NCBI GenBank assembly: GCA_902491765.1
Contig: CABUIY010000005.1
Location: 70,491-134,490, forward strand
Length of the DNA: 64,000 nucleotides
Direction: 5' to 3'
Source of the DNA: an uncultured Collinsella sp.
Lineage (GTDB): Bacteria > Actinomycetota > Coriobacteriia > Coriobacteriales > Coriobacteriaceae
Under the pieces are notes generated by a model, which was not told the DNA's origin, did not search any database, and worked only from the letters and a program-made list of their open reading frames with translations. The translations under genes were made by a program, and so were the position numbers. Of the stretch, positions 18,556 through 27,440 are shown piece by piece (within the stretch, counting starts at the first letter, position 1; each line of letters opens with the position of its first letter).

Positions 18556-19260
18556 ATGGGCGTCGTCGATCCCTTTTCTGTTGCTCGGGCCGCGGGGCTT
18601 GAGCTGACCGGGAAGCCCGAGGGCCTCACGCTCACCGACGGCACGATGGAGCTGCGTGCCGATTTTGGCCGCATGCTGCCGCGACTCAAGCAGGGCCGTC
18701 TGCAACAAGAGCTGTTGGTGAAGGCTGCGCGCACAAAGGGCATCGAGCGACCATGGGCGATTGACGCTACGGCAGGCTTTGGCGAGGATTCGCTGCTGTT
18801 GGCGGCCGCGGGCTTTACCGTCGATCTGTATGAGCAGGATTGCGTGATCGCGGCGCTCCTCAAGGATGCCTTGGATCGCGCGGCAGATGATCCGGCGCTT
18901 GCGACGGCCGTGGCGCGCATGCGCTTACATGCGGGCGAGGACAGCATTGCCGGCCTTCGCCATACAGCTGAGCTGATCGGGCAGAGCGAGCTCACCGCTC
19001 CCGACGTGGTGTATCTGGACCCCATGTTTCCCGGGCGCACCAAGAGCGCGGCGGTTAAAAAGAAGTTCCAGCTCCTACATCATCTGGAACAGCCGTGCGC
19101 CGATGAGGAGACGCTGGTCGAAGCTGCGCTTGCGGTGCATCCGCGCAAGGTGGTTATCAAGCGACCGGTGAAGGGGCCACTGCTTGCCGGCGTTAAGCCG
19201 AGCTATCAACTTGCGGGCAAGGCCGTTCGCTACGATGTTTTGGTGCCGCCGCGCCCGTAG
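18556..19260 (+). CDS. rsmJ: 16S rRNA (guanine-N2)-methyltransferase RsmJ
   Basis: The 234-residue protein has the RsmJ (YhiQ) pattern: LRADFGRMLPRLKQGRLQQELLVKA, SAM motif DATAGFGEDSLLLA, and the catalytic-region YLDPMFPGRTKSA close to the E. coli form. RsmJ makes m2G1516 in the 16S decoding region. ATG follows AAGGAG. It is present far from other ribosome genes but in a stretch rich in rRNA modification (rlmA upstream). The small membrane protein upstream may share its transcript. Confidence 0.93.
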   Translation: MGVVDPFSVARAAGLELTGKPEGLTLTDGTMELRADFGRMLPRLKQGRLQQELLVKAARTKGIERPWAIDATAGFGEDSLLLAAAGFTVDLYEQDCVIAALLKDALDRAADDPALATAVARMRLHAGEDSIAGLRHTAELIGQSELTAPDVVYLDPMFPGRTKSAAVKKKFQLLHHLEQPCADEETLVEAALAVHPRKVVIKRPVKGPLLAGVKPSYQLAGKAVRYDVLVPPRP

Positions 19261-19308
19261 CTTGCGTGCGATGGTTGGCGCTCCGTCAGTGCCGTGCCGA
19301 TGTGGGGT

Positions 19309-19605
19309 CTATTTCCAAGGGTGCGACGTCAGGTGCCAGCCGCCGCAGTATTCGCATTTGTAGCAGGCTAAGCCGCGCCGCCCGCGGTTTTCGCAGTCGG
19401 CCATAACGGCCTCGGCCTCGGCGCGCGTGTCGTAACGGTTTTTGCGTTCGCACGACTTGTAGCGCCAGGCTTCATTGCGCTCGGCGTTCAGGGCGTCGCG
19501 GCGCTCGTCTTCGCGCGCAAACAGGTCGCTCATATCGCCGCCGGTGGCAGCGCCCAAAAACTCGCTTTTGGCCTTTGACCAGGCGGCTCGCTTTTTGCTT
19601 CCCAT
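19309..19605 (-). CDS. Small hypothetical protein with C-terminal zinc-ribbon-like cysteines
   Basis: A 98-residue basic/acidic protein ending CENRGRRGLACYKCEYCGGWH, with a CxxC...C-type cluster and His that could bind zinc. The middle (YDTRAEAEAVMADCENRG) is helical. I do not recognise a family name, although small proteins with a C-terminal YKCxxCGGWHL are common in Gram-positive genomes. ATG at 19605 is chosen; a TTG seven codons upstream is possible. Single gene between rsmJ and a GNAT gene. Confidence 0.75.
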   Translation of the reverse strand: MGSKKRAAWSKAKSEFLGAATGGDMSDLFAREDERRDALNAERNEAWRYKSCERKNRYDTRAEAEAVMADCENRGRRGLACYKCEYCGGWHLTSHPWK

Positions 19606-19682
19606 CTGCTTCGTGCCCCTCTTCAAACGCTGGTATCATTGCTCAATCAAAGTGATACCAATAAACGTGAGGCCGCCGCGTG

Positions 19683-20171
19683 ATGATCAGAAAAACCCTC
19701 GATACCGACATTCCCGTCGTCATGGCTATCTACGACGCTGCCCGCGCCTTTATGCGCGCGCATGGCAACGCCACGCAATGGCCCGAGGGCACGCCTTCTG
19801 CCGAGCAGCTGGCTGCCGATATCGCCGCCGGTGGCAGCTATGTGTGCGAAGTCGACGGTCGCGTGGTAGCGACGTTTGCCTTTTTACCGGGCCCGGACGA
19901 GTGCTATGACGTAATTGAGGACGGGCAATGGCGCAGTGACACTCCGTATGCTGTGCTGCACCGTGTGGCGTCCGACGGCACCGCGCACGGTATCGCGGCT
20001 GCGATGTTTGCCTTTGCCAAAGAGCGTGCCGATCACCTGCGTATCGACACGCATCAGGACAACCTGCCCATGCAGGGTGCCATCATAAAGGCCGGCTTTG
20101 AGCGCGCCGGCGTCGTGTATGTGTCGGACGGTACGCCGCGTGTTGCGTTTGACTGGCTGCGCGAGGCATAA
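19683..20171 (+). CDS. GNAT-family N-acetyltransferase
   Basis: A 162-residue protein with the GNAT fold: an N-terminal IRKTLDTDIPVVMAIYDAARAFMR segment, strand VCEVDGRVVATFAF, and the RVASDGTAHGIAAAMFAFA acetyl-CoA loop (a variant R-x-x-G-x-G/A), then DTHQDNLPMQGAIIKAGFERAG. It transfers an acyl group from CoA to an amine; substrate unknown. A GTG one codon upstream sits better relative to GAGG and could be the true start. Confidence 0.88.
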   Translation: MIRKTLDTDIPVVMAIYDAARAFMRAHGNATQWPEGTPSAEQLAADIAAGGSYVCEVDGRVVATFAFLPGPDECYDVIEDGQWRSDTPYAVLHRVASDGTAHGIAAAMFAFAKERADHLRIDTHQDNLPMQGAIIKAGFERAGVVYVSDGTPRVAFDWLREA

Positions 20172-20198
20172 GAGCGGAGACGCGTATCAACAATTCGC

Positions 20199-20238
20199 GC
20201 GAACGAAAATGGCCTCGGGTGGGAATATTTTCGTTCGC
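20199..20238. repeat. Perfect 12-bp inverted repeat
   Basis: GCGAACGAAAAT (20199-20210) pairs perfectly with ATTTTCGTTCGC (20227-20238) around a 16-nt loop, in the 254-nt gap after the GNAT gene. No T-run follows, so it is not a typical terminator. Confidence 0.6.
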
Positions 20239-20425
20239 TGCACTGTTTTGAAAGCCGGCTTTCGCAAGGCGCGAACCTACGAAAATCGCCGCGCGGCAAC
20301 GCGGAGCGATGAGCTCGGTCGGGGGATAGGGCCCGCTTCGCCCGCCGGCTCGTAAATTGTATCATCCAGTGTGGAACGAGGACGCCTGTTGCCGCGTGCG
20401 ATGGGCTTGTAATAAGAGGAGAGCC

Positions 20426-22429
20426 ATGTCGAAGCAGGCAGTCGTTGGAATCTTGGCGCATGTCGATGCCGGCAAGACCACGTTGGCCGAGGCCATGTTG
20501 TTCAACGCGGGTCGCATTCGCAAGCGCGGCCGCGTGGACGATGGCGATTCGCATCTGGACACTAACGCGATCGAGCGCGAGCGCGGCATTACGATCTTCT
20601 CGTCGCAAGCCGTGCTCGACCACGGCGATACCCACGTCATGCTTGTGGATGCGCCCGGCCACGTCGATTTTTCGGCCGAGGCGGAGCGCACGCTGCGCGC
20701 ACTCGACTATGCGATTTTGGTTGTGGGCGCCAACGACGGCGTGCAGGGGCACACCGAAACCCTGTGGCGCCTGCTTGCACGTTATGACATCCCGACATTC
20801 ATCTTCATCAACAAGATCGATTTGGAGAATCCCGGCCGCGATGTTTTGCTGACACAACTTGGGCAACGTCTCTCCGAGGGCTGCTTGGATGCCAACGAAC
20901 TGTTGGCGGGCGGGGCCGTTCAGGAGGACGCTGCCGCGTTAGACGAAGAAGCGCTCGAGGAGTTTCTTGAGGCGGGTGAGCTTTCCGTCGCGACGCTGTC
21001 ACGCATGGTTGCCGAGCGCAAGCTCTTTCCCTGCTTTGCCGGCTCGGCGCTTAAGGACCAAGGCGTGGACGAGCTGCTGGATGGCATATGCGCGCTGATG
21101 CGTGAACAGGCGTGGCTCCCGGAGTTTGCCGCGCGCGTCTATCGTGTCAGCCGCGGGGATCGCGGCGAGCGCTTGGCTTGGGTTAAAGTGACCGGCGGCA
21201 CGCTGCATGCCAAGCAGGTGATTGGCGGACGTTCCGGTGCCGAGGCATGGGAGCAAAAGATCGACCAGGTACGCATCTATAACGGCGATAAGTATGAGCT
21301 TGCCCAAGAAGTTGCTGCTGGCGGTATTTGTGCCGTGACGGGTCTTGCGCACGTTCGCCCGGGGGACGCCCTGGGCGCGGAGCCCGCGGGCGATGCGCCC
21401 GTCATTGCGCCGGTCCTCACCTATACGGTGCTGCCGGGCGAACATGACGTCCATACGGTGTTCAAAGCACTGACTGAGTTAGCGGACGAAGATCCCATGC
21501 TTGGCGTAAGCTGGAATACGCATCTGGAGCAGATTCACCTGCAGTTGATGGGCGCCGTGCAACTCGAGGTCGTGCAGCGGGTGTTGGCAGATCGCTTTGG
21601 CCTTTCGGTTGCGTTTGAGTCTGGCGGCATTCTCTATAAGGAGACCATTTCGCAGCCGGTCGAGGGCGTGGGGCACTTTGAGCCATTGCGCCACTATGCC
21701 GAGGTGCATCTGCGCCTGGAGCCGTTGCCAGCGGGTTCGGGCGTGCGGTTTGGGACCGTGACCTCGACCGACGAGCTCGATCTTAACTGGCAGCGTCTGG
21801 CGCTCACCAACGCTATGGAGCGCGATCACCTGGGCGTGCTGACCGGCTCGCCCATCACCGATGTGCGCATTACGCTCACGGGCGGCCGTGCGCATGCCAA
21901 ACACACCGAGGGCGGCGATTTTCGCCAGGCCACGTACCGCGCGATTCGCCAGGGGCTCATGCAGGCGCGCGAGGCCGGCGCGGCGGTGCTGCTGGAGCCG
22001 TGGTATCGCTTTGAGCTCGAGGTGCCGGGGGAGTGCGTGGGCCGGGCGCTCTCGGATGCCACGCGCATGGGCGCTGAGTACGAGCCGCCGGCGATGGCGG
22101 GTGATCGGGCGAAGCTTGTGGGTCGCGTGCCGGCATCTGAGGTGCAGGATTACGCGCTGGAGGTGGCTGCCTACACGAGTGGTCGTGGGCATCTGTATCT
22201 AGAGTTCGCCGGCTATGCGGCTTGCCATGATGCCGAGCGCGTCATCGAGGCGGCTGCCTATGAGCCCGAGGCCGATCTGCCCAACACGCCCGATTCGGTC
22301 TTTTGCTCTCACGGCGCCGGTTATACGGTCAAATGGTACGACGTCCCCGCCGCAGCGCACGTAAAGGTCGATCCCGCCACCTTCCGCTCCTGGCGAGCAG
22401 CAGACGCCGAGTTTTTCGGCCATAGGTGA
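20426..22429 (+). CDS. TetM/TetO-like translational GTPase
   Basis: This 667-residue EF-G-like GTPase has G1 AHVDAGKTTLAE, G2 RGITI, G3 DAPGHVDF, G4 NKID, followed by EF-G-type domains through to a C-terminal domain V. Length and wording match the ribosomal protection protein group (TetM, TetO) better than EF-G, which is longer and has a G' insert. Whether it protects against tetracycline or is a housekeeping relative common in Coriobacteriia is unknown. ATG follows AAGAGGAGAG. It stands alone, 93 nt before an AAA+ ATPase gene, with no Tn916-type neighbour and no sign of recent transfer. Confidence 0.88.
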   Translation: MSKQAVVGILAHVDAGKTTLAEAMLFNAGRIRKRGRVDDGDSHLDTNAIERERGITIFSSQAVLDHGDTHVMLVDAPGHVDFSAEAERTLRALDYAILVVGANDGVQGHTETLWRLLARYDIPTFIFINKIDLENPGRDVLLTQLGQRLSEGCLDANELLAGGAVQEDAAALDEEALEEFLEAGELSVATLSRMVAERKLFPCFAGSALKDQGVDELLDGICALMREQAWLPEFAARVYRVSRGDRGERLAWVKVTGGTLHAKQVIGGRSGAEAWEQKIDQVRIYNGDKYELAQEVAAGGICAVTGLAHVRPGDALGAEPAGDAPVIAPVLTYTVLPGEHDVHTVFKALTELADEDPMLGVSWNTHLEQIHLQLMGAVQLEVVQRVLADRFGLSVAFESGGILYKETISQPVEGVGHFEPLRHYAEVHLRLEPLPAGSGVRFGTVTSTDELDLNWQRLALTNAMERDHLGVLTGSPITDVRITLTGGRAHAKHTEGGDFRQATYRAIRQGLMQAREAGAAVLLEPWYRFELEVPGECVGRALSDATRMGAEYEPPAMAGDRAKLVGRVPASEVQDYALEVAAYTSGRGHLYLEFAGYAACHDAERVIEAAAYEPEADLPNTPDSVFCSHGAGYTVKWYDVPAAAHVKVDPATFRSWRAADAEFFGHR

Positions 22430-22460
22430 TAGAGGGTCAGACTCTTTGCCGCATTTAATT

Positions 22461-22490
22461 GGTATAACTCGGTATAAGTTGGTATAACTA
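22461..22490. promoter_or_regulatory. Three phased GGTATAA direct repeats
   Basis: GGTATAA occurs at 22461, 22471 and 22481, one DNA helix turn apart, 33 nt before the start of the AAA+ ATPase gene. Such phasing suits cooperative regulator binding to one DNA face. The TATAAC/TATAAG within could also serve as -10. Confidence 0.65.
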
Positions 22491-22522
22491 TTGCCAGGGT
22501 TTGCCAATCCGAGGAGGCCGAC

Positions 22523-23641
22523 ATGAATCCAAATCCCTTTAAGCCTACGGCTGGCAAGCGGCCTCCGATACTCATCGGCCGCGAGTCGGTCATCGAAGAT
22601 TTCGAGGAAGGGCTCGATAACGGCGCCGGAGCGCCGGGTAGGCTCATGCTCATTACGGGAAACCGCGGCTGCGGCAAGACGGTTCTCCTACAGGAGCTGC
22701 AACGTCTAGCCAATGAGCGCGGATGGGCGGTTGTCTCCGATTCCGCTTCGCTTGGCTTATGCGACCGCTTGGCCGACGCGCTTCGCTCGAATAAACCCGT
22801 TGTGACGTCAATGGAGTTCGGTCCGTCGTTTGGCCGGATGTCGGTCGAGGCGGCGCGGTCAAAGGGCGAGACGTTGCGAGGGCTGGTCAACGAGCGCCTC
22901 AAGAGGCTCGGTCCAGGCAAGGGCATACTGTTTGCGATTGATGAGGCGCAATCGGCGTCTATCGAGGAACTAGCGGCTCTTGCCGTTCTCTATCAGCAGG
23001 TGCTCGGAGACCAGGATGCCACGGGCTTGCCCGATAGCGACCAGCGCGGTCTTGCGCTGGCGTTCGCCGGCTTGCCCAGTATGGTTGACGATCTGCTCGA
23101 AGAGCCGAGCGTGACGTTTTTGCGGCGTGCCCAGCAGCGTACGTTGGGGGCGATATCTTTGCCCAAGGTGCGCGATTCGTATATCCAGACGGTCAAAGAC
23201 GCTGGTCTTTACGTTGACGCGGAGACGGCGGACCTTGCGGCGCGCAAGAGCATGGGGCATCCCTACATGGTTCAGCTGGTGGGATATTACATGTGGCGGT
23301 CTGCTGTCCGGCGTGGCTCGCAGGTCATCGAAAGGCGCGATGTCGAGGATGGCCATGCGGACGCCGTCTCCGAGTTCTACGAAGCAGTCGACGCTCCTCT
23401 GTATTACGGGCTGCGCAGTCCACAGCGCCTCTTTATCGAGGCCATGGCTGCTGACGAGGGCGAGCCGACGCGCATGGCGGATATCATTGAGCGCTGCGAT
23501 CGCACCCAGAGCTGGGCGAGTAAATATCGCGCAAGCCTGATTCGCGAGCGCGTCATCGAGGCCGCCGGATACGGCCTCGTCCGGTTTACCGTGCCCATGC
23601 TGGGCGCGTACATTCGCGATCGAGTTTTATGGCATGAGTAG
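22523..23641 (+). CDS. AAA+ ATPase with C-terminal winged-helix-like region (paralogue 1)
   Basis: A 372-residue protein with Walker A GNRGCGKTVLL, Walker B GILFAIDEAQ, a sensor-like LAFAGLPSM, and a C-terminal segment (MADIIERCDRTQSWASKYRASLIRERVIE) resembling a winged helix. It resembles the STAND/archaeal-ATPase-type group of ORC-like regulatory ATPases. The second ATPase at 26188-27288 shares its order and the motif SVTFLRRAQQRTLG (there TVSFLRRAQQYHLG). ATG follows GAGGAGG. Its end overlaps the UvrA-like gene by 8 nt, so the two are coupled. Function unknown. Confidence 0.82.
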   Translation: MNPNPFKPTAGKRPPILIGRESVIEDFEEGLDNGAGAPGRLMLITGNRGCGKTVLLQELQRLANERGWAVVSDSASLGLCDRLADALRSNKPVVTSMEFGPSFGRMSVEAARSKGETLRGLVNERLKRLGPGKGILFAIDEAQSASIEELAALAVLYQQVLGDQDATGLPDSDQRGLALAFAGLPSMVDDLLEEPSVTFLRRAQQRTLGAISLPKVRDSYIQTVKDAGLYVDAETADLAARKSMGHPYMVQLVGYYMWRSAVRRGSQVIERRDVEDGHADAVSEFYEAVDAPLYYGLRSPQRLFIEAMAADEGEPTRMADIIERCDRTQSWASKYRASLIRERVIEAAGYGLVRFTVPMLGAYIRDRVLWHE

Positions 23642-26147
23642 GGTGATAAAGGTGACGGAACAGAAGATGAACCCGCAGGCTATCGAGGTACGTGGCGCGC
23701 GCGTCCATAACCTCAAGGACATCGATATCGACATTCCGCTGGGAAAGCTCGTGGGTATTGCCGGCGTATCGGGTTCGGGCAAGAGCTCGCTGGCGCTGGG
23801 GGTTCTTTATGCCGAGGGCTCGCGTCGCTACTTGGAGGCGCTCAGCACCTATACTCGACGTCGCCTGACGCAGGCCGAGCACGCTCAGGTGGATGAGGTA
23901 TTGCACGTACCGGCGGCGCTCGCGCTACACCAGCGTCCGAGCGTGCCGGGTGTGCGTTCCACATTTGGCACCATGACCGAGCTCAACAATAGCCTGCGTC
24001 TACTCTTTAGCCGCTGCGCCCATCACGTGTGCCCGCATTGCGGGGCGCGTGTGGAGCCGAGCCTTAACGTGGCTGCGGGCCTGTCGCTCACGTGCCCCGC
24101 ATGCGGCCGCGAGTTCTACGCGCTGGGTGCCGAGGACCTTGCCTTTAACAGCGGCGGTGCGTGCTCTACCTGCGGCGGCACTGGTGTCATGCGCGAGGTG
24201 GACGAGGCGAGCCTGGTGCCCGACGAGTCAAAGACCATCAACGAAGGCGCGGTGCTTCCCTGGGGTACGCTCATGTGGGATCTGATGAAGCAGGTAGCCG
24301 GCGAGATGGGCGTGCGCACCGACGTGCCGTTTAACCAGCTCACGCCTCAAGAGCGCGACATCGTGTTTCATGGTCCGGCGGTTAAGAAGCACATTCTCTA
24401 CGTCCCCAAAAACGGTGAGGGCGCCACGCCACTCGACTTTACCTACTACAACGCCGTCTATACCGTCGAGAATGCGCTCGCCAAGGTTAAGGACGATAAG
24501 GGGCTTAAGCGTGTAGCTCGCTTTTTGTGCGAGAGGCCATGCCGTGACTGTGGTGGCACGCGTCTCTCCGAGGCTGCGCGCCAGCCCCAGGTGCGCGGTA
24601 TCAATCTGGCGCAGGCGGCGGCCATGACGCTGGGCGAGGCGATTGAGTGGATGCGCGGGGTGCCTGCATCCTTGCCGCCCGAGATGCGGCCCATGGCGAC
24701 GGATATCTGCGATTCGTTTTTGAGCGCGGCCCGTCGTCTGGTCGACCTGGGTCTCGATTACCTTTCACTCGACCGCGCCGGCGCCACGCTCTCCACGGGT
24801 GAGCGCCAGCGCGTGCAACTCGCCCGCGTGGTGCGCAACCGATCGACGGGCGTGCTCTATGTGCTGGACGAGCCTTCGATCGGCTTGCATCCTGCCAATG
24901 TCGACGGCTTGGTGGGCGTGATGCGCGATCTGGTGGATGACGGCAACACCGTGGTTGTTGTCGACCACGATACACGTGTGTTGGCGGAAGCCGACTATCT
25001 GGTCGAGATGGGCCCCGTTGCCGGAGCAGGCGGCGGCAATGTGATCGCCGCTGGTACGGTAGACGAGGTCGAGCAATCGCAGAGCAGTCGCATCGCGCCG
25101 TTTTTGCGCGCCGAGCCCAAGCGCTTGCGTCCGCAGGTGACTGACGACGAAATGTTCGACCAGGGCCATATCCGCATGGCGACCGATGCCATCCATACCG
25201 TCAAGCCGCTCGAAGTCGATATCCCGCGCGGTCGCTTGGTTGCGGTTACGGGTGTTTCGGGTTCGGGCAAGACGACGTTGGTGCTCGAGACGCTCATTCC
25301 GGCACTCAAGGCGCAGGCAGCCAGTGGGCGCCTGCCAAAACATGTGCGTTGGGTCGACGCCGAGGGTATCGCCCGTGCCAACCTGATTGACGCCACGCCC
25401 ATCGGCGCCAACGTGCGCTCGACGGTGGCGACTTATGCCGACATCCATGACGAACTGCGTCGCGCCTTCGCCCGTACGCCCGAGGCCAAGGCAGCCGGCT
25501 ACAAGGCGGGTGCCTTTAGCTACAACACTGGCGCCTTGCGCTGCCCTACGTGCGATGGAACGGGCTCGATTTCGCTCGACGTGCAGTTTTTGCCCGACGT
25601 CGAGATCGTCTGCCCGGCATGTCGCGGCTCACGTTATGCAGACGCGGCTTCGCATATCCATCGCGAGGGCAAGGACGGGAGTCTGCTTACGTTGCCGCAG
25701 CTCATGGACATGAGTGTGGACAAGGCCCTCGACGCCACGGTGGGACTCAAGAAGGTTCAGGCGCGCTTGCAGACCTTGCACGACTTGGGCTTGGGCTATC
25801 TCACGCTCGGTGAGCCCACGCCGGCGCTCTCGGGCGGCGAGGCGCAGCGCCTTAAGCTTGCGAGCGAGATGGGGCGCGTGCAGGACGATGCCGTGTTTGT
25901 GTTTGACGAACCCACGATCGGCCTGCATCCGCTCGATGTCCAGGTGTTGCTGAGTGTGTTCGACGGCCTTGTTGCCAAGGGTGCCACGGTTGTCGTGATC
26001 GAGCACGATCTCGATCTTATCCGTAACGCCGATTACGTGATCGACATGGGACCGGGCGGTGGCGACGCCGGCGGGCAAATCGTCTGCACCGGCACGCCGG
26101 GCGACATCGCAGCTTGCTCCAAGAGCATTACCGGTCGCTACCTATAG
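23634..26147 (+). CDS. UvrA-like ABC ATPase (UvrA2 class)
   Basis: An 837-residue protein with two ABC cassettes: Walker A GVSGSGKSSLALGV near the start and GVSGSGKTTLVLET in the second half; signatures LSTGERQRVQLAR (degenerate) and LSGGEAQRLKLAS; and zinc-type clusters CPHCG...CPACG, CSTCGGTG, and CPTCDGTG...CPACRG. It is about 100 residues shorter than housekeeping UvrA. UvrA2 proteins are linked to drug resistance or DNA lesions but often do not act with UvrB. The first possible ATG (23634) overlaps the ATPase stop; a start at 23667 is also possible. It is convergent with the second ATPase gene. Confidence 0.88.
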   Translation: MSRVIKVTEQKMNPQAIEVRGARVHNLKDIDIDIPLGKLVGIAGVSGSGKSSLALGVLYAEGSRRYLEALSTYTRRRLTQAEHAQVDEVLHVPAALALHQRPSVPGVRSTFGTMTELNNSLRLLFSRCAHHVCPHCGARVEPSLNVAAGLSLTCPACGREFYALGAEDLAFNSGGACSTCGGTGVMREVDEASLVPDESKTINEGAVLPWGTLMWDLMKQVAGEMGVRTDVPFNQLTPQERDIVFHGPAVKKHILYVPKNGEGATPLDFTYYNAVYTVENALAKVKDDKGLKRVARFLCERPCRDCGGTRLSEAARQPQVRGINLAQAAAMTLGEAIEWMRGVPASLPPEMRPMATDICDSFLSAARRLVDLGLDYLSLDRAGATLSTGERQRVQLARVVRNRSTGVLYVLDEPSIGLHPANVDGLVGVMRDLVDDGNTVVVVDHDTRVLAEADYLVEMGPVAGAGGGNVIAAGTVDEVEQSQSSRIAPFLRAEPKRLRPQVTDDEMFDQGHIRMATDAIHTVKPLEVDIPRGRLVAVTGVSGSGKTTLVLETLIPALKAQAASGRLPKHVRWVDAEGIARANLIDATPIGANVRSTVATYADIHDELRRAFARTPEAKAAGYKAGAFSYNTGALRCPTCDGTGSISLDVQFLPDVEIVCPACRGSRYADAASHIHREGKDGSLLTLPQLMDMSVDKALDATVGLKKVQARLQTLHDLGLGYLTLGEPTPALSGGEAQRLKLASEMGRVQDDAVFVFDEPTIGLHPLDVQVLLSVFDGLVAKGATVVVIEHDLDLIRNADYVIDMGPGGGDAGGQIVCTGTPGDIAACSKSITGRYL

Positions 26148-26184
26148 GCGATGCGACAAAGGGGCACCCCTTTGTCGCAATCGC
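26148..26184. repeat. REP-like palindrome (family copy D)
   Basis: TGCGACAAAGGGG (26152-26164) faces CCCCTTTGTCGCA (26167-26179), extended by GCGAT/ATCGC flanks. It fills the gap between two convergent genes and probably also stops transcription. Confidence 0.75.
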
Positions 26185-26187
26185 CGT

Positions 26188-27288
26188 CTATTTCACGCAT
26201 TGAGCGGCGAGGTAGTCGCGGAAGAATGGCAATTCAAAAGCGACGAGCCCTCGTCCTCGTTCCCCGATGATGCCGGCATCTATCATTCGGCGTCGGTAGC
26301 GGGAGACCTGCTGTGGCGAACGCTTAAGGCGCTCGACAAGGTCGGCGGTGGTGGACTCTTCCTCGTCATCGAGCATGGCGATGAGGAATCGCTTGTCCTC
26401 TGCAGTGAGTTCCCGATAGGTTGCCGCGAGGATTCGGTCGTCCATCTCGTCGCGCGCGATTTTGATTCCCAGGTCAAAGTCGCGTGACGAGATTTCCTTC
26501 GAATCGCTTGTGAGATCCCAGGCACGGTAGCCTACGAGTTGCAATAGGAAGGGAAAACCAGAGATCGAGCGAACGGCTCTATCGATTCCCTCAGCATCTG
26601 CCAGGCGATCGTTTTCCTGGATTGTGCGAATCAAGGCCTCGCGTACGTCATAGTCGGCAATGCGACCCAGATGATATTGTTGGGCGCGGCGAAGGAACGA
26701 GACCGTCTTGTGGTTCAGCAACGTCGAGACGTTGTTGGGAAGTCCCGCCATGAGCAGGGCGACGCGTTTCCCATCGGTCACAAAGTGCTGATACGTCGCT
26801 GCGAGCTGAATCATTTCGTCGAGTGTCGGGTCCACCTCGTCAACCGTGACGAGCAGACCGGTGCCTGCCTCGTTGAGCTGGTCGATGATGTCGCTCATGC
26901 GATAACGCCAGGTTGAGGCATCGTGAACGCGATTGACCTCGATGCTGCCGAGCGGTGCAATTCCGAGGCCGGTGACTTCGAAGTTCTTAGACGGGTCGAT
27001 AAGATGGCCGGCAGCACGTTTCGCTCCGAACTCGATTTCCTCAAGCATTCCCGGGAGCGCGGTCGTCTTTACGGCAATCCAGCCGTGGGATTCCGCCCTT
27101 GTCGCGAGCGACGACATGAGAGCGGTTTTACCGGTTCCACGCGCGCCTGAGAAGATCGAGGTCAATTCTGGGCGCCTGCGCTGGCTCAAGAAGGCACGGT
27201 CCAGATCCCGAATAATCTGTTGTCTGCCAGCGAGATGGGCAGGAACCTCGCCAAAACTGGGGGTAAACGGGTTCTCGAGATATTCCAC
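26188..27288 (-). CDS. AAA+ ATPase with C-terminal winged-helix-like region (paralogue 2)
   Basis: A 366-residue protein with Walker A GARGTGKTALM, Walker B GLLVTVDEVD, a sensor-like LLMAGLPNN, the TVSFLRRAQQYHLG motif, and a C-terminal winged-helix segment (TTADLVERLKRSPQQVSRYRRRMIDAGIIGERG). It parallels the ATPase at 22523-23641 throughout, which lies on the other side of the UvrA-like gene in the opposite orientation. It starts at GTG after AAAGGAG. The gene may switch DNA-bound complexes as ORC-like ATPases do, but no direct evidence is seen. Confidence 0.82.
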   Translation of the reverse strand: MEYLENPFTPSFGEVPAHLAGRQQIIRDLDRAFLSQRRRPELTSIFSGARGTGKTALMSSLATRAESHGWIAVKTTALPGMLEEIEFGAKRAAGHLIDPSKNFEVTGLGIAPLGSIEVNRVHDASTWRYRMSDIIDQLNEAGTGLLVTVDEVDPTLDEMIQLAATYQHFVTDGKRVALLMAGLPNNVSTLLNHKTVSFLRRAQQYHLGRIADYDVREALIRTIQENDRLADAEGIDRAVRSISGFPFLLQLVGYRAWDLTSDSKEISSRDFDLGIKIARDEMDDRILAATYRELTAEDKRFLIAMLDDEEESTTADLVERLKRSPQQVSRYRRRMIDAGIIGERGRGLVAFELPFFRDYLAAQCVK

Positions 27289-27405
27289 AAGGCTCTCCTT
27301 TCACACCGCCGTTTAACTTCATTTTACTTTAGTTAATTCTGATTAAAAGTGAGGGCTCTTTATCTAGAGCATCAATTAGGCATGTGTGCCATCGGCGTGG
27401 CGCTT

Positions 27406-27440
27406 GAATGTGACAAAGGGATAGTTCCTTTGTCACATTC
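27406..27440. repeat. REP-like palindrome overlapping trmL end (family copy E)
   Basis: Perfect 14-bp arms GAATGTGACAAAGG (27406-27419) and CCTTTGTCACATTC (27427-27440). The right arm contains the trmL stop codon (27433-27435), so the last TrmL residues are encoded by the repeat. Confidence 0.8.

Noticed and set aside
20426..22429. Acquired tetracycline resistance gene
   Set aside because: No mobile-element genes are near, and the protein could equally be a chromosomal relative; resistance is not claimed.
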